From Acidobacteriota bacterium (GTDB taxonomy: Bacteria > Acidobacteriota > Thermoanaerobaculia > UBA5066): a stretch of DNA of 46,264 bases. The notes under the pieces were generated by a model, which saw only the letters and a program-made list of their open reading frames with translations, was not told the origin of the DNA and searched no databases. The stretch's first letter is position 1. Each line of letters begins with the position of its first letter. The stretch lies in assembly GCA_008363385.1 (NCBI GenBank), contig RHKY01000005.1, positions 82,254-128,517 of the forward strand. The letters are read 5' to 3'. This document shows positions 8,072 to 15,012 of the stretch, in pieces. Both the position numbers and the translations under genes were made by a program.

Positions 8072-9187
8072 TCACGCCAGGGCGCGGGCGAGGCCTTCCT
8101 TCCACCCCGCGGCGTGGACGACCCGCGCCACGAGGGCCGAGCGCAGCCGCCGGAGCGGCTCCAGCCGCCGGAGGGCGAGGCGGTACGGGCGCCCAGCCTC
8201 GCCCGAGGCCTCGGTCTCCGTGAGGGCGAGCGCCCGCCTCCGGAAGTGGATCGACTGCAGGTCGCGGTTGACCGCCGCGGCGTCGCCGCGGAAGACGTAC
8301 GTCGCGGCCGAGGGCCCCGACAGCACCTCCAGGACGACCCGGTCCCCGACGGCCGCGAGGAGGAACGCCGCGACGTCCTTCGGGAGCGGGACCCGGGCGG
8401 CGAGCGACTCCTCGTCCGGGTCGAGGAGCTCCACGAGGCCGAGCCGTGCCCCGGCCCGCCCGGCGCGCGAGAGGACCTCCCCCGCGAAGTCGCTCCGCTC
8501 GGGCGCGGTGAAGGCCGACAGGAGCCGGTCGAAGTCCGGGAGCGACGCGGCCGGGACGCCGAGGCCGTCGGCGAAGGCCGGGCTCCCTGCCGCCTGGGCC
8601 AGGCGCCGCCCCTGCTCGTCGCGGGCCCTCTCGACCTCGCGGACGAAGGCCTCCGTCCGCCGCGCGAGGTGGCCGAAGGCGTGCGCTCCCTCCCCCGTCT
8701 CCAGGACCACGCGGTACTCCTCCCGCTCGAAGCGGACCTCGCGCAGCGCCCCGAGCGGGACCTGGAGCGGGTCGCGCCCCTCGGGGACGGCGGTGAGGTG
8801 CGTGGCGAAGACGAGGAGCCTCGCCGGGACGGCCGCGCCGCCGAGGAGGCACGAGCCGTCGAAGGCCTGAGGCGTCCCGAGGCCGTGGGCGAGGAGGCCG
8901 CGCACCCGAGCCGCGTCCCGCGCCTCCCCGAGGGCGCGGGCGAACGTCTCGTGCCGCCGGCCCAGCATCGAGAGCCGGAGCGTCCCCGAGGGCCAGAGGG
9001 AGAGCGTCAGGACGCGGTCGGCGTCGAGGAGCCCGTCGGCGTCCAGCCACTCCACGCGCGCCCCGCCGGCCGAGAGCCCCTCGTCGTCCACGACGGCCTC
9101 GGTCTCGCCCGAGGCCGAGCCCTCCGGGAGCCCCTCGGCCCGGAACGAGCCCCGTGCCCGGCGGATCTCCTCGGCGCTTTCGCTCAC
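8072..9187 (-). CDS. Uncharacterised 371-residue cytoplasmic protein
   Basis: No family is recognised. The protein is acidic, rich in Ala, Leu and Arg, and lacks a signal peptide and membrane segments. Recurrent patches such as LTLSLWPSGTLRLSMLGRRHETFARAL, PLGALREVRFEREEYRVVLETGEG and FRGDAAAVNRDLQSIHFRRRALALTE look like beta-rich, PH- or GRAM-like modules with intervening helices; the two PH-like patches are an impression only. The GTG start at 9187 has a strong GGGGAGGG five bases upstream. A 107-base gap with nothing recognisable separates it from the following 182-residue protein. Confidence 0.72.
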   Translation of the reverse strand: MSESAEEIRRARGSFRAEGLPEGSASGETEAVVDDEGLSAGGARVEWLDADGLLDADRVLTLSLWPSGTLRLSMLGRRHETFARALGEARDAARVRGLLAHGLGTPQAFDGSCLLGGAAVPARLLVFATHLTAVPEGRDPLQVPLGALREVRFEREEYRVVLETGEGAHAFGHLARRTEAFVREVERARDEQGRRLAQAAGSPAFADGLGVPAASLPDFDRLLSAFTAPERSDFAGEVLSRAGRAGARLGLVELLDPDEESLAARVPLPKDVAAFLLAAVGDRVVLEVLSGPSAATYVFRGDAAAVNRDLQSIHFRRRALALTETEASGEAGRPYRLALRRLEPLRRLRSALVARVVHAAGWKEGLARALA

Positions 9188-9242
9188 GGCGCCCTCCCCG
9201 GGGCCATGATCGCAGACGCGGCGGCTCGCCGCGCCCCGGGGC

Positions 9243-9824
9243 TCACCGCCTGGCGGCGAAGACCCGGTCCCCGGTCACGTCGAACCGCGCCTCGTAGTAG
9301 AGCCGGATCGTCTCGAAGACGGTCTCTTCCTTGCCGGCGAAGCTCGTGACGCTCCCCGAGACCCGGCTCGCCTCGACCGTCCCCGGCTTCCAGTCGAACG
9401 GCGCGAGCGTCGTGTGGTAGCACTTCCCCTCGCCGAACCCGTCGTGGCAGATCGCGAGCGCGATCGACCTGTCCGGCCTGATCTCGAGGACCACCCGGTG
9501 CGGGGCCAGCGCGAACGCCTCGAAGAGGGTCCCGGCGGCTCCCAGCTTCGCCGCGTCGAGCGGCTGCGGGACGAGGAGGACGACCGCGTTCCGCTGCTTG
9601 GCGTCGAAGGCGTCTGGCGCGCGGAAGAGGTAGCCGGCCGTGAGCGTCAGCGGCTTGCCGTCCACCCGGGCCACGCCGCTGGCGGAGGACGTCGCCGCGG
9701 GCGCCTTCGCCGCGGGCTTCGCCTTCTCCGCCGCCGGCGCGGGGAGCCCGGCCCCGAGGCAGAGGATCCAAGCCGCCGCCAGGCCCCGTCCCCCACGCGA
9801 GCGAATCCAGCAACGTCCCCCCAT
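9243..9824 (-). CDS. Exported protein of unknown function
   Basis: The 193-residue protein has an N-terminal signal-like segment (GLAAAWILCLGAGLPAPAAE) after a basic start, followed by a short Lys/Ala-rich linker (KAKPAAKAPAAT). The rest is probably a single beta-rich domain containing LTAGYLFRAPDAFDAKQRNAVVLL, ICHDGFGEGKCYHTTLAPFDW and EETVFETIRLYYEARFDV. Two cysteines (ICHDG and KCYH) could form a disulphide. The ATG at 9824 has GGAGGT five bases upstream. No enzymatic motif is recognised. It follows the zinc-ribbon gene on the same strand with a 73-base gap. Confidence 0.72.
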   Translation of the reverse strand: MGGRCWIRSRGGRGLAAAWILCLGAGLPAPAAEKAKPAAKAPAATSSASGVARVDGKPLTLTAGYLFRAPDAFDAKQRNAVVLLVPQPLDAAKLGAAGTLFEAFALAPHRVVLEIRPDRSIALAICHDGFGEGKCYHTTLAPFDWKPGTVEASRVSGSVTSFAGKEETVFETIRLYYEARFDVTGDRVFAARR

Positions 9825-9897
9825 CGGGCACCTCCACGTTCCGAGCCGTGTGGGACGGGACTCTACCGGGCCGGGGGGGTCGGGTCTGTGCGGGCGC

Positions 9898-10527
9898 TCA
9901 CATCTTCCCGCCGCACTCCGGGCAGAACTTCGGGTTCCCTTCCGTCTCGGCGCCGCACTTGCCGCACTTCCTCTTCGCCTGGAGCGAGGCGCCGCAGTCG
10001 GGGCAGAACTTCCCGCCCGCCGTCTTGGCCCCGCAGGAGGGGCAGGCGGCGCCCGAGACCTGCGCCACGTTCCGGTCCTTCAGCCAGTCGACTTCCCGGA
10101 CTTTCTGGTGGACCTGCTCGCGGGCCGCCTCGGCCTGGGCGGCGGCCATCTCCTCGTCGAGGTCGGGCGCGCACGTCTCGCAGAGCCCCGCCTTCTTGTT
10201 GAAGCAGACCGGCTCGCAGATCCACTGGCCGCAACGGGTGCACTGCTTGAACAGGGGCTTGATCTCGGCCACGGCTTCCTTCAGGGCCGAGTCGTGCGCC
10301 GTCCCGCCGACGGCCCGCTGGACCTCGTAGGCGCCGTACGACGCCCGCCCGAGCACCCCTCCGAAGATGCTCCCGGCGGCCTGGAGGGCCGAGGCGGCCA
10401 TCCCGAGCTTGGACGGCTTGAAGCTCGACATGTAGCCGTTGCCGCACTTCTCGCAGTAGAACTTGAACTGGTACCCCTTGTCGGTCGAGAGGTCCTCGTA
10501 GTTCCCGGTGAACTCGATCGTGGCCAT
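9898..10527 (-). CDS. Zinc-ribbon-rich protein
   Basis: The 209-residue protein has at least four Cys pairs that look like treble-clef or zinc-ribbon knuckles: CEKCG near the N-terminus, CTRCGQWIC with CETC in the middle, and two C-terminal double-zinc-ribbon units (CPSCG...FCPDCG and CGKCG...FCPECGG). Between the first and second sites is a Gly/Ala-rich helix region (ASALQAAGSIFGGVLG) that could touch a membrane. The C-terminal tandem is like DZANK/zinc-ribbon_2 domains, which usually mediate protein or nucleic-acid binding. The ATG at 10527 has GGGAGA upstream. It is divergent from the tricorn-type protease, across 102 bases. Confidence 0.85.
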   Translation of the reverse strand: MATIEFTGNYEDLSTDKGYQFKFYCEKCGNGYMSSFKPSKLGMAASALQAAGSIFGGVLGRASYGAYEVQRAVGGTAHDSALKEAVAEIKPLFKQCTRCGQWICEPVCFNKKAGLCETCAPDLDEEMAAAQAEAAREQVHQKVREVDWLKDRNVAQVSGAACPSCGAKTAGGKFCPDCGASLQAKRKCGKCGAETEGNPKFCPECGGKM

Positions 10528-10607
10528 GTCGTCTCCCGCGGCGCCCGCGCTACCGCCCGGTGGATTCTCGCCCAAGGGCGGCGAAACAGGACGGGGCGCT
10601 CCGTCGT

Positions 10608-10627
10608 ATCGTCCTCCCGGAGACGAT
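10608..10627. promoter_or_regulatory. Inverted repeat before the tricorn-type protease
   Basis: ATCGTC (10608-10613) and GACGAT (10622-10627) form a perfect six-base inverted repeat with an eight-base centre. It ends just before the ATG at 10630 and overlaps a -10-like TATCGT (10607-10612). It could be an operator or a hairpin covering the start; the case is weak. Confidence 0.25.
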
Positions 10628-10629
10628 CG

Positions 10630-13600
10630 ATGAAGCTGCGCCCGCTCCCCGCCCTCCTGCTCCTCCTCGCCGCCCTCCCGGCGGCCGCCCTCCCCGCCCG
10701 GTTCGTCCGATCCCCCGAGGTCCGCGGCGACACCGTGGTCTTCAGCTGGGAGGGGGACCTCTTCCGGGTCGCCCTCTCCGGCGGCACCGCCGCGCGGCTG
10801 ACCACCTTCCCGGGACACGAGGACTTCCCGAAGCTCTCCCCCGACGGGAGGTGGATCGCCTTCCGGGCCGCGTACGACGGGCCGCAGGAGGTCTACCTGA
10901 TGCCGGCCGGCGGGGGGATGCCGAAGCGGCTGACGTACACCGGGGACGGGCAGCCGGTCGCCTGGACGCCGGACGGCAAGCGCGTCGTCTTCCGGTCCGG
11001 GTTCGAGTCGACGTTCCGGGGGGTCCAGCGGCTCTACTCGGTCTCCACCGAGGGCGAGCTGCCGGAGCGGCTCCCGCCCGACCGGGGCGTCCTCTGCTCC
11101 TTCTCGCCCGACGGGACGAAGATGGCCTACAACCGGCGCGGGAACGAGGAGTACTACTGGAAGCGCTACAAGGGGGGCCAGTACCAGGACGTCTGGCTCT
11201 ACGACTTCGCCACGAAGGCCTTCACTCCCCTGACGGACTACGTCGGCAAGAACTCCTACCCGATGTGGTCGGGCGGCTCGATCCTCTTCGTCTCCGACCG
11301 CTCTCCGAAGGGGATCGCCAACCTCTACCGCCTCGACCCGGGGACGAAGGCCGTCACGCCGGTCACGGCGTACGAGGACTTCGACGTCCAGATGCCCTCC
11401 TCGGACGGGAAGACGGCCGTCTTCGTCCGGGCCGGGCGGACGTACCGGATGGACGTGGCGAGCGGGAAGGTCGAGGAGCTCTCCGTCGACGTCCCGAGCG
11501 ACCGCTGGGCGCTGGCCGAGCGGACCGTCAACGCCAAGGAGTGGATCCAGTCGATGTCCGTCGGGAACGACGGCAAGTGGGCCGCCTTCGAGGCCCGCGG
11601 CGACGTCTTCCTCGTCCCCGCCGACGAGGCTCTCCCGACGCGGAACCTGACGCGGGCCTCCCGCTCGCGGGAGCGTTTCCCGCGGATCTCGCCGGACGGC
11701 AAGCGCGTGGCGTTCTTCTCGGACAGGACGGGCGAGTACCAGCTCTACCTCGCCGAGGTCTCCGGCGATAAGCCCTGGGAGGCGCTGACGACCGACCTCG
11801 ACCGGACGCCGTACCGGGCCGAGTGGTCGCCGGACGGCTCCCGCCTCGTCTTCGGCGACAAGGACCTGAACGTCTGGGTCCTGGACGTGGCGACGAAGAA
11901 GCGGACGAAGGTCGCCTCGTCCAGCCAGCTCGCCAACGACGAGTTCACCTGGGAGATCGCCGACTACACGTGGTCCCCGGACGGGAAGTGGCTCGCCTAC
12001 ACGCTGATCGACCCGAACCGGAACGGGCGGATCTGGCTCTGGTCCCTCGACACGGGGAAGACCGTCCCGGTCACCGACGGCTTCTACCACTCGGTCAACC
12101 CGTCCTTCGACGCGGACGGGGAGCTCCTCTACTTCCTCTCGTACCGGAACTTCACCGGCCGGGTGGACGTCTTCGAGGACGACTTCGTCGTCCCGAACCC
12201 GGTCGTCCCGATGGCCGTCCAGCTGCGGGCGGGCCAGAAGCCCCCGTTCGAGAAGGCACCGAAGGAGGAGGCCGCGGCCGGCGGCGACGGCGCCGACACG
12301 AAGCCGCCGAAGGGGGGCCCGAAGGCGGCCGCGAAGGAGGCGGGCAAGGAGGCCGCCCCGGCCGGCAGGAAGCCGGTCGTCGTCGACCTCGAGGGGCTGG
12401 CCGCGCGCGCCTTCCCGCTCCCCGTCAAGCCCGGGAACTACTACCACCTGAGGGCCGGCAAGGGCTTCGTGACGTGGGGCGCGGCCGAGGGCGTCTCCGA
12501 GGACGAGCTGGAGCAGCTCTTCGTCCCGAAGGGGACGGACGACTGGACGCTGACCGTCTTCGACGTGGCGAAGAAGAAGGAGACCTCGCTCGACGGGAAG
12601 GTCGCCGACTGGCGGCTCTCGCCCGACGGGAAGCAGGCGATCGTGAAGAAGGGGGGCGACTACCACGTGCAGCCGCTCGAGAAGCTCGCGGGAGCCAAGG
12701 CCCCCGGCGACAAGCTCGTCCTGGACCGGATGAGCCTCGTCGTGAAGCCGCTCGACGAGTGGGCCCAGGTCTTCGAGGACACCTGGCGCTGGTACCGCGA
12801 CTTCTTCTACGACCCCGGGATGCACGGGCGGGACTGGAAGGCGATCGGAGCGGCGTACCGCGCGATGGTCCCGGAGCTCTCCTCGCGCTCGGAGCTGAAC
12901 TGGCTCCTGTCGCAGATGGTGGGCGAGCTCTGCGTCTCGCACACGTACGTCTTCGGCGGCGACACGGGGCCGAAGAGGGCCCCCGAGGAGAAGGCCTACA
13001 CCGGGCGCCTCGGGGCCGACCTCGCCGCCGACCCGAGCGGGCGGTACCGCTTCGTCTCGGTGATGCGCCCCTCGGGCCTGACCGGCGACCTGACGGCCCC
13101 CCTCGCGCGGCCCGACGTGGACGTGAAGGAGGGGGACTTCCTGATCGCGGTGGACGGGACCGACGTGAAGGCGCCCGACAACCCCTACCGGCACCTCGAG
13201 GTCGTCAAGGGGCAGAAGGTGAAGATCACCGTCGCCCCGACGCCGGACGGCAAGGACGCCCGGACGTACGAGGTGGAGCCGGCCCGCTCCGAGTACGACC
13301 TCCGCTACGACCGGTGGGTGGCACGGAACCTCGCCAAGGTCGAGGAGGCCGGCAAGGGGGAGATCGGCTACCTCCACGTCACCGCGATGGGCGTCGACAA
13401 CGTCGGGCAGTTCAGCCGCTTCTACCGCGCCTTCCGGCACCGCAAGGGGCTCGTCATCGACGTGAGGGGGAACGGCGGCGGCTGGACCGAGTACTTCCTG
13501 ATCGACAAGCTGGAGCGGAAGCTCGTGGCCTTCAACGTCCTGAAGGGGATGGAGCCGTTCCGCTACCCGGGCGGGGCCACCTCGGCCCACCTCGTCGTCC

Positions 13601-13956
13601 TCTCCAACGAGTACAACGGCTCGGACGGCGAGGCGTTCGTCGAGCACTTCAAGGCGAGGAAGCTCGGGACGGTCATCGGCGTCCCCTCCTGGGGCGGCCT
13701 CGTCGGGATCGTCAACGCGCAACCGACGCTCGACGGCGGGACCGTCTTCCAGTCCAACAACTCCTTCTACGGCGCCGACGGCAAGTGGCTCGTCGAGAAC
13801 CACGGGGCCGACCCGGACATCCTCCTCGACAACGACCCGGCCTCGGCCTCGGCCGGGAAGGACCTGCAGCTGGACAAGGCGATCGAGGTCCTGAAGAAGG
13901 AGATCGCCGAGAGGCCCTTCACCTTCCCGCCGCGGCCCCCCTACCCCGTCCGCTGA
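10630..13956 (+). CDS. Exported tricorn-type S41 protease
   Basis: The 1108-residue protein starts with a signal peptide (MKLRPLPALLLLLAALPAAA). Next come N-terminal beta-propeller PD40/WD40-like repeats (for example LSPDGRWIAF, WTPDGKRVVF, ISPDGKRVAFFSDR, WSPDGKWLAYT), a Lys/Glu/Ala-rich linker at about 535-585, a helical C1 region, a PDZ domain (EGDFLIAVDGTDVKAPDNPY) and the S41 catalytic domain. Tricorn catalytic residues can be placed: Ser770-His771 (CVSHTYVF), nucleophile Ser998 (NGSDGEAF) and Glu1056 (VENHGADPDI). It should therefore degrade peptides in the periplasm. Archaeal tricorn is cytoplasmic; an exported version is common in bacteria with this domain order. No partner aminopeptidase is adjacent. 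Confidence 0.93.
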   Translation: MKLRPLPALLLLLAALPAAALPARFVRSPEVRGDTVVFSWEGDLFRVALSGGTAARLTTFPGHEDFPKLSPDGRWIAFRAAYDGPQEVYLMPAGGGMPKRLTYTGDGQPVAWTPDGKRVVFRSGFESTFRGVQRLYSVSTEGELPERLPPDRGVLCSFSPDGTKMAYNRRGNEEYYWKRYKGGQYQDVWLYDFATKAFTPLTDYVGKNSYPMWSGGSILFVSDRSPKGIANLYRLDPGTKAVTPVTAYEDFDVQMPSSDGKTAVFVRAGRTYRMDVASGKVEELSVDVPSDRWALAERTVNAKEWIQSMSVGNDGKWAAFEARGDVFLVPADEALPTRNLTRASRSRERFPRISPDGKRVAFFSDRTGEYQLYLAEVSGDKPWEALTTDLDRTPYRAEWSPDGSRLVFGDKDLNVWVLDVATKKRTKVASSSQLANDEFTWEIADYTWSPDGKWLAYTLIDPNRNGRIWLWSLDTGKTVPVTDGFYHSVNPSFDADGELLYFLSYRNFTGRVDVFEDDFVVPNPVVPMAVQLRAGQKPPFEKAPKEEAAAGGDGADTKPPKGGPKAAAKEAGKEAAPAGRKPVVVDLEGLAARAFPLPVKPGNYYHLRAGKGFVTWGAAEGVSEDELEQLFVPKGTDDWTLTVFDVAKKKETSLDGKVADWRLSPDGKQAIVKKGGDYHVQPLEKLAGAKAPGDKLVLDRMSLVVKPLDEWAQVFEDTWRWYRDFFYDPGMHGRDWKAIGAAYRAMVPELSSRSELNWLLSQMVGELCVSHTYVFGGDTGPKRAPEEKAYTGRLGADLAADPSGRYRFVSVMRPSGLTGDLTAPLARPDVDVKEGDFLIAVDGTDVKAPDNPYRHLEVVKGQKVKITVAPTPDGKDARTYEVEPARSEYDLRYDRWVARNLAKVEEAGKGEIGYLHVTAMGVDNVGQFSRFYRAFRHRKGLVIDVRGNGGGWTEYFLIDKLERKLVAFNVLKGMEPFRYPGGATSAHLVVLSNEYNGSDGEAFVEHFKARKLGTVIGVPSWGGLVGIVNAQPTLDGGTVFQSNNSFYGADGKWLVENHGADPDILLDNDPASASAGKDLQLDKAIEVLKKEIAERPFTFPPRPPYPVR

Positions 13957-13991
13957 GGGCCCGGGTCGGCCGGGCTAGACTGGTGCCCTGT

Positions 13992-14020
13992 GCGCGGCGC
14001 CCCGGCCGAGGGCGCCGCGC
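13992..14020 (+). promoter_or_regulatory. Perfect 10-base hairpin in the leader of carbamate kinase
   Basis: GCGCGGCGCC (13992-14001) and its exact reverse complement GGCGCCGCGC (14011-14020) flank a nine-base loop. A -10-like TAGACT sits at 13975-13980, so the hairpin would lie at the very 5' end of the carbamate kinase mRNA, 13 bases before its ATG. It could equally terminate the protease mRNA, but there is no T-run. Confidence 0.45.
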
Positions 14021-14033
14021 GCCGGGGGCTCCC

Positions 14034-14981
14034 ATGACGAGGAAAGGTGTCGCGGTCGTCGCCGTCGGCGGCAACTCGCTGATCAAGGACGAGAGGCACC
14101 GGACCGTCCCCGACCAGTACCGGGCCGGCGAGGAGTCGATGACCCACGTCGCCGACATGATCGAGGCCGGCTGGGACGTCGTCGTCACGCACGGAAACGG
14201 CCCGCAGGTCGGCTTCATCCTGCGCCGCTCCGAGCTCTCCCGCCACGAGCTCCACGAGGTGCCGCTCGACTTCTGCGGCGCCGACAGCCAGGGGGCGATC
14301 GGCTACATGTTCCAGCAGGCCCTCGCCAACGAGTTCCGGCGGCGCGGGATCGACCGGCAGGCCGTCTCCGTCGTGACGCAGACGGTCGTCGACGCCCACG
14401 ACCCGGCCTGGAAGAGCCCGACGAAGCCGATCGGCTCCTTCATGGACGAGCGGCAGGCGCGGGAGCGGGCCGAGCGGGACGGCTGGGCGGTCGTCGAGGA
14501 CTCGGGCCGCGGCTTCCGGCGCGTGGTCGCCTCGCCCGAGCCGAAGGAGATCGTGGAGGCCGACGCGATCCGGAGCCTCGTCGCGGCGGGCTTCGTCGTC
14601 ATCGCGGTGGGGGGCGGCGGGATCCCCGTCGTGCGGACGGCAGAGGGGGACCTCCGGGGGGTCGAGGCGGTGATCGACAAGGACTTCGGGTCGTCGCTCC
14701 TGGCCTCGATGATCGGCGCCGACCTCTTCGTCATCTCCACCGCCGTGGAGAAGGTGGCGCTCGACTTCGGGAAGCCGACGCAGAGGGCGATCGAGAGGAT
14801 GACGCTCGCCGAGGCGCGGGCGTACTCCGCCGCGGGGCACTTCGCGAAGGGCTCGATGCTCCCGAAGATCGAGGCCGTGGCCCGCTACCTCGAGGCCGGC
14901 GGGAAGGCGGCCCTCGTCACGAACCCCGAGAACCTCGGGCGCGCGCTGGCGGGAGAGACGGGCACCTGGATCGTCCCCTGA
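14034..14981 (+). CDS. arcC: Carbamate kinase
   Basis: The 315-residue protein has the amino-acid kinase fold motifs of carbamate kinase: VVAVGGNSLIKDE at the start, VVTHGNGPQVGFILRR, DSQGAIGYMFQQAL, VIAVGGGGIPVV, EAVIDKDFGSSLLA and a C-terminal KIEAVARYLEAGGKAALVTNPENL. It interconverts carbamoyl phosphate plus ADP with carbamate plus ATP. Length and motif order are normal. The usual neighbours (arginine deiminase, ornithine or other carbamoyltransferases) are absent, so the source of carbamoyl phosphate is not evident; purine or pyrimidine breakdown is one possibility. A GTG at 13983 is in frame, but the family N-terminus fits the ATG at 14034. Confidence 0.93.
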   Translation: MTRKGVAVVAVGGNSLIKDERHRTVPDQYRAGEESMTHVADMIEAGWDVVVTHGNGPQVGFILRRSELSRHELHEVPLDFCGADSQGAIGYMFQQALANEFRRRGIDRQAVSVVTQTVVDAHDPAWKSPTKPIGSFMDERQARERAERDGWAVVEDSGRGFRRVVASPEPKEIVEADAIRSLVAAGFVVIAVGGGGIPVVRTAEGDLRGVEAVIDKDFGSSLLASMIGADLFVISTAVEKVALDFGKPTQRAIERMTLAEARAYSAAGHFAKGSMLPKIEAVARYLEAGGKAALVTNPENLGRALAGETGTWIVP

Positions 14982-15004
14982 GGGCCGCTCGCGGAGGGGC
15001 CCTC
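14980..15004. terminator. Hairpin between convergent genes
   Basis: GAGGGCC (14980-14986) and GGCCCTC (14998-15004) form a perfect seven-base stem with an 11-base loop, between the stop of carbamate kinase and the stop of the oppositely oriented histidine kinase. It is placed where a bidirectional terminator is expected, but no T-run follows on either strand. Confidence 0.4.
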
Positions 15005-15012
15005 GGCGGCCG

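Noticed and set aside
9898-13803. A 1301-codon minus-strand frame spanning the tricorn protease
   Set aside because: Only its last 209 codons (zinc-ribbon protein, from 10527) are real; the rest is antisense of the protease with repetitive RG/LV composition.
13983-14033. GTG at 13983 as the carbamate kinase start
   Set aside because: It would add 17 Arg/Gly/Pro-rich residues encoded by the hairpin; the family N-terminus fits ATG 14034.
14980-15004. A classical Rho-independent terminator
   Set aside because: The hairpin is present but there is no T-run on either strand, so it is only listed as a possible terminator.
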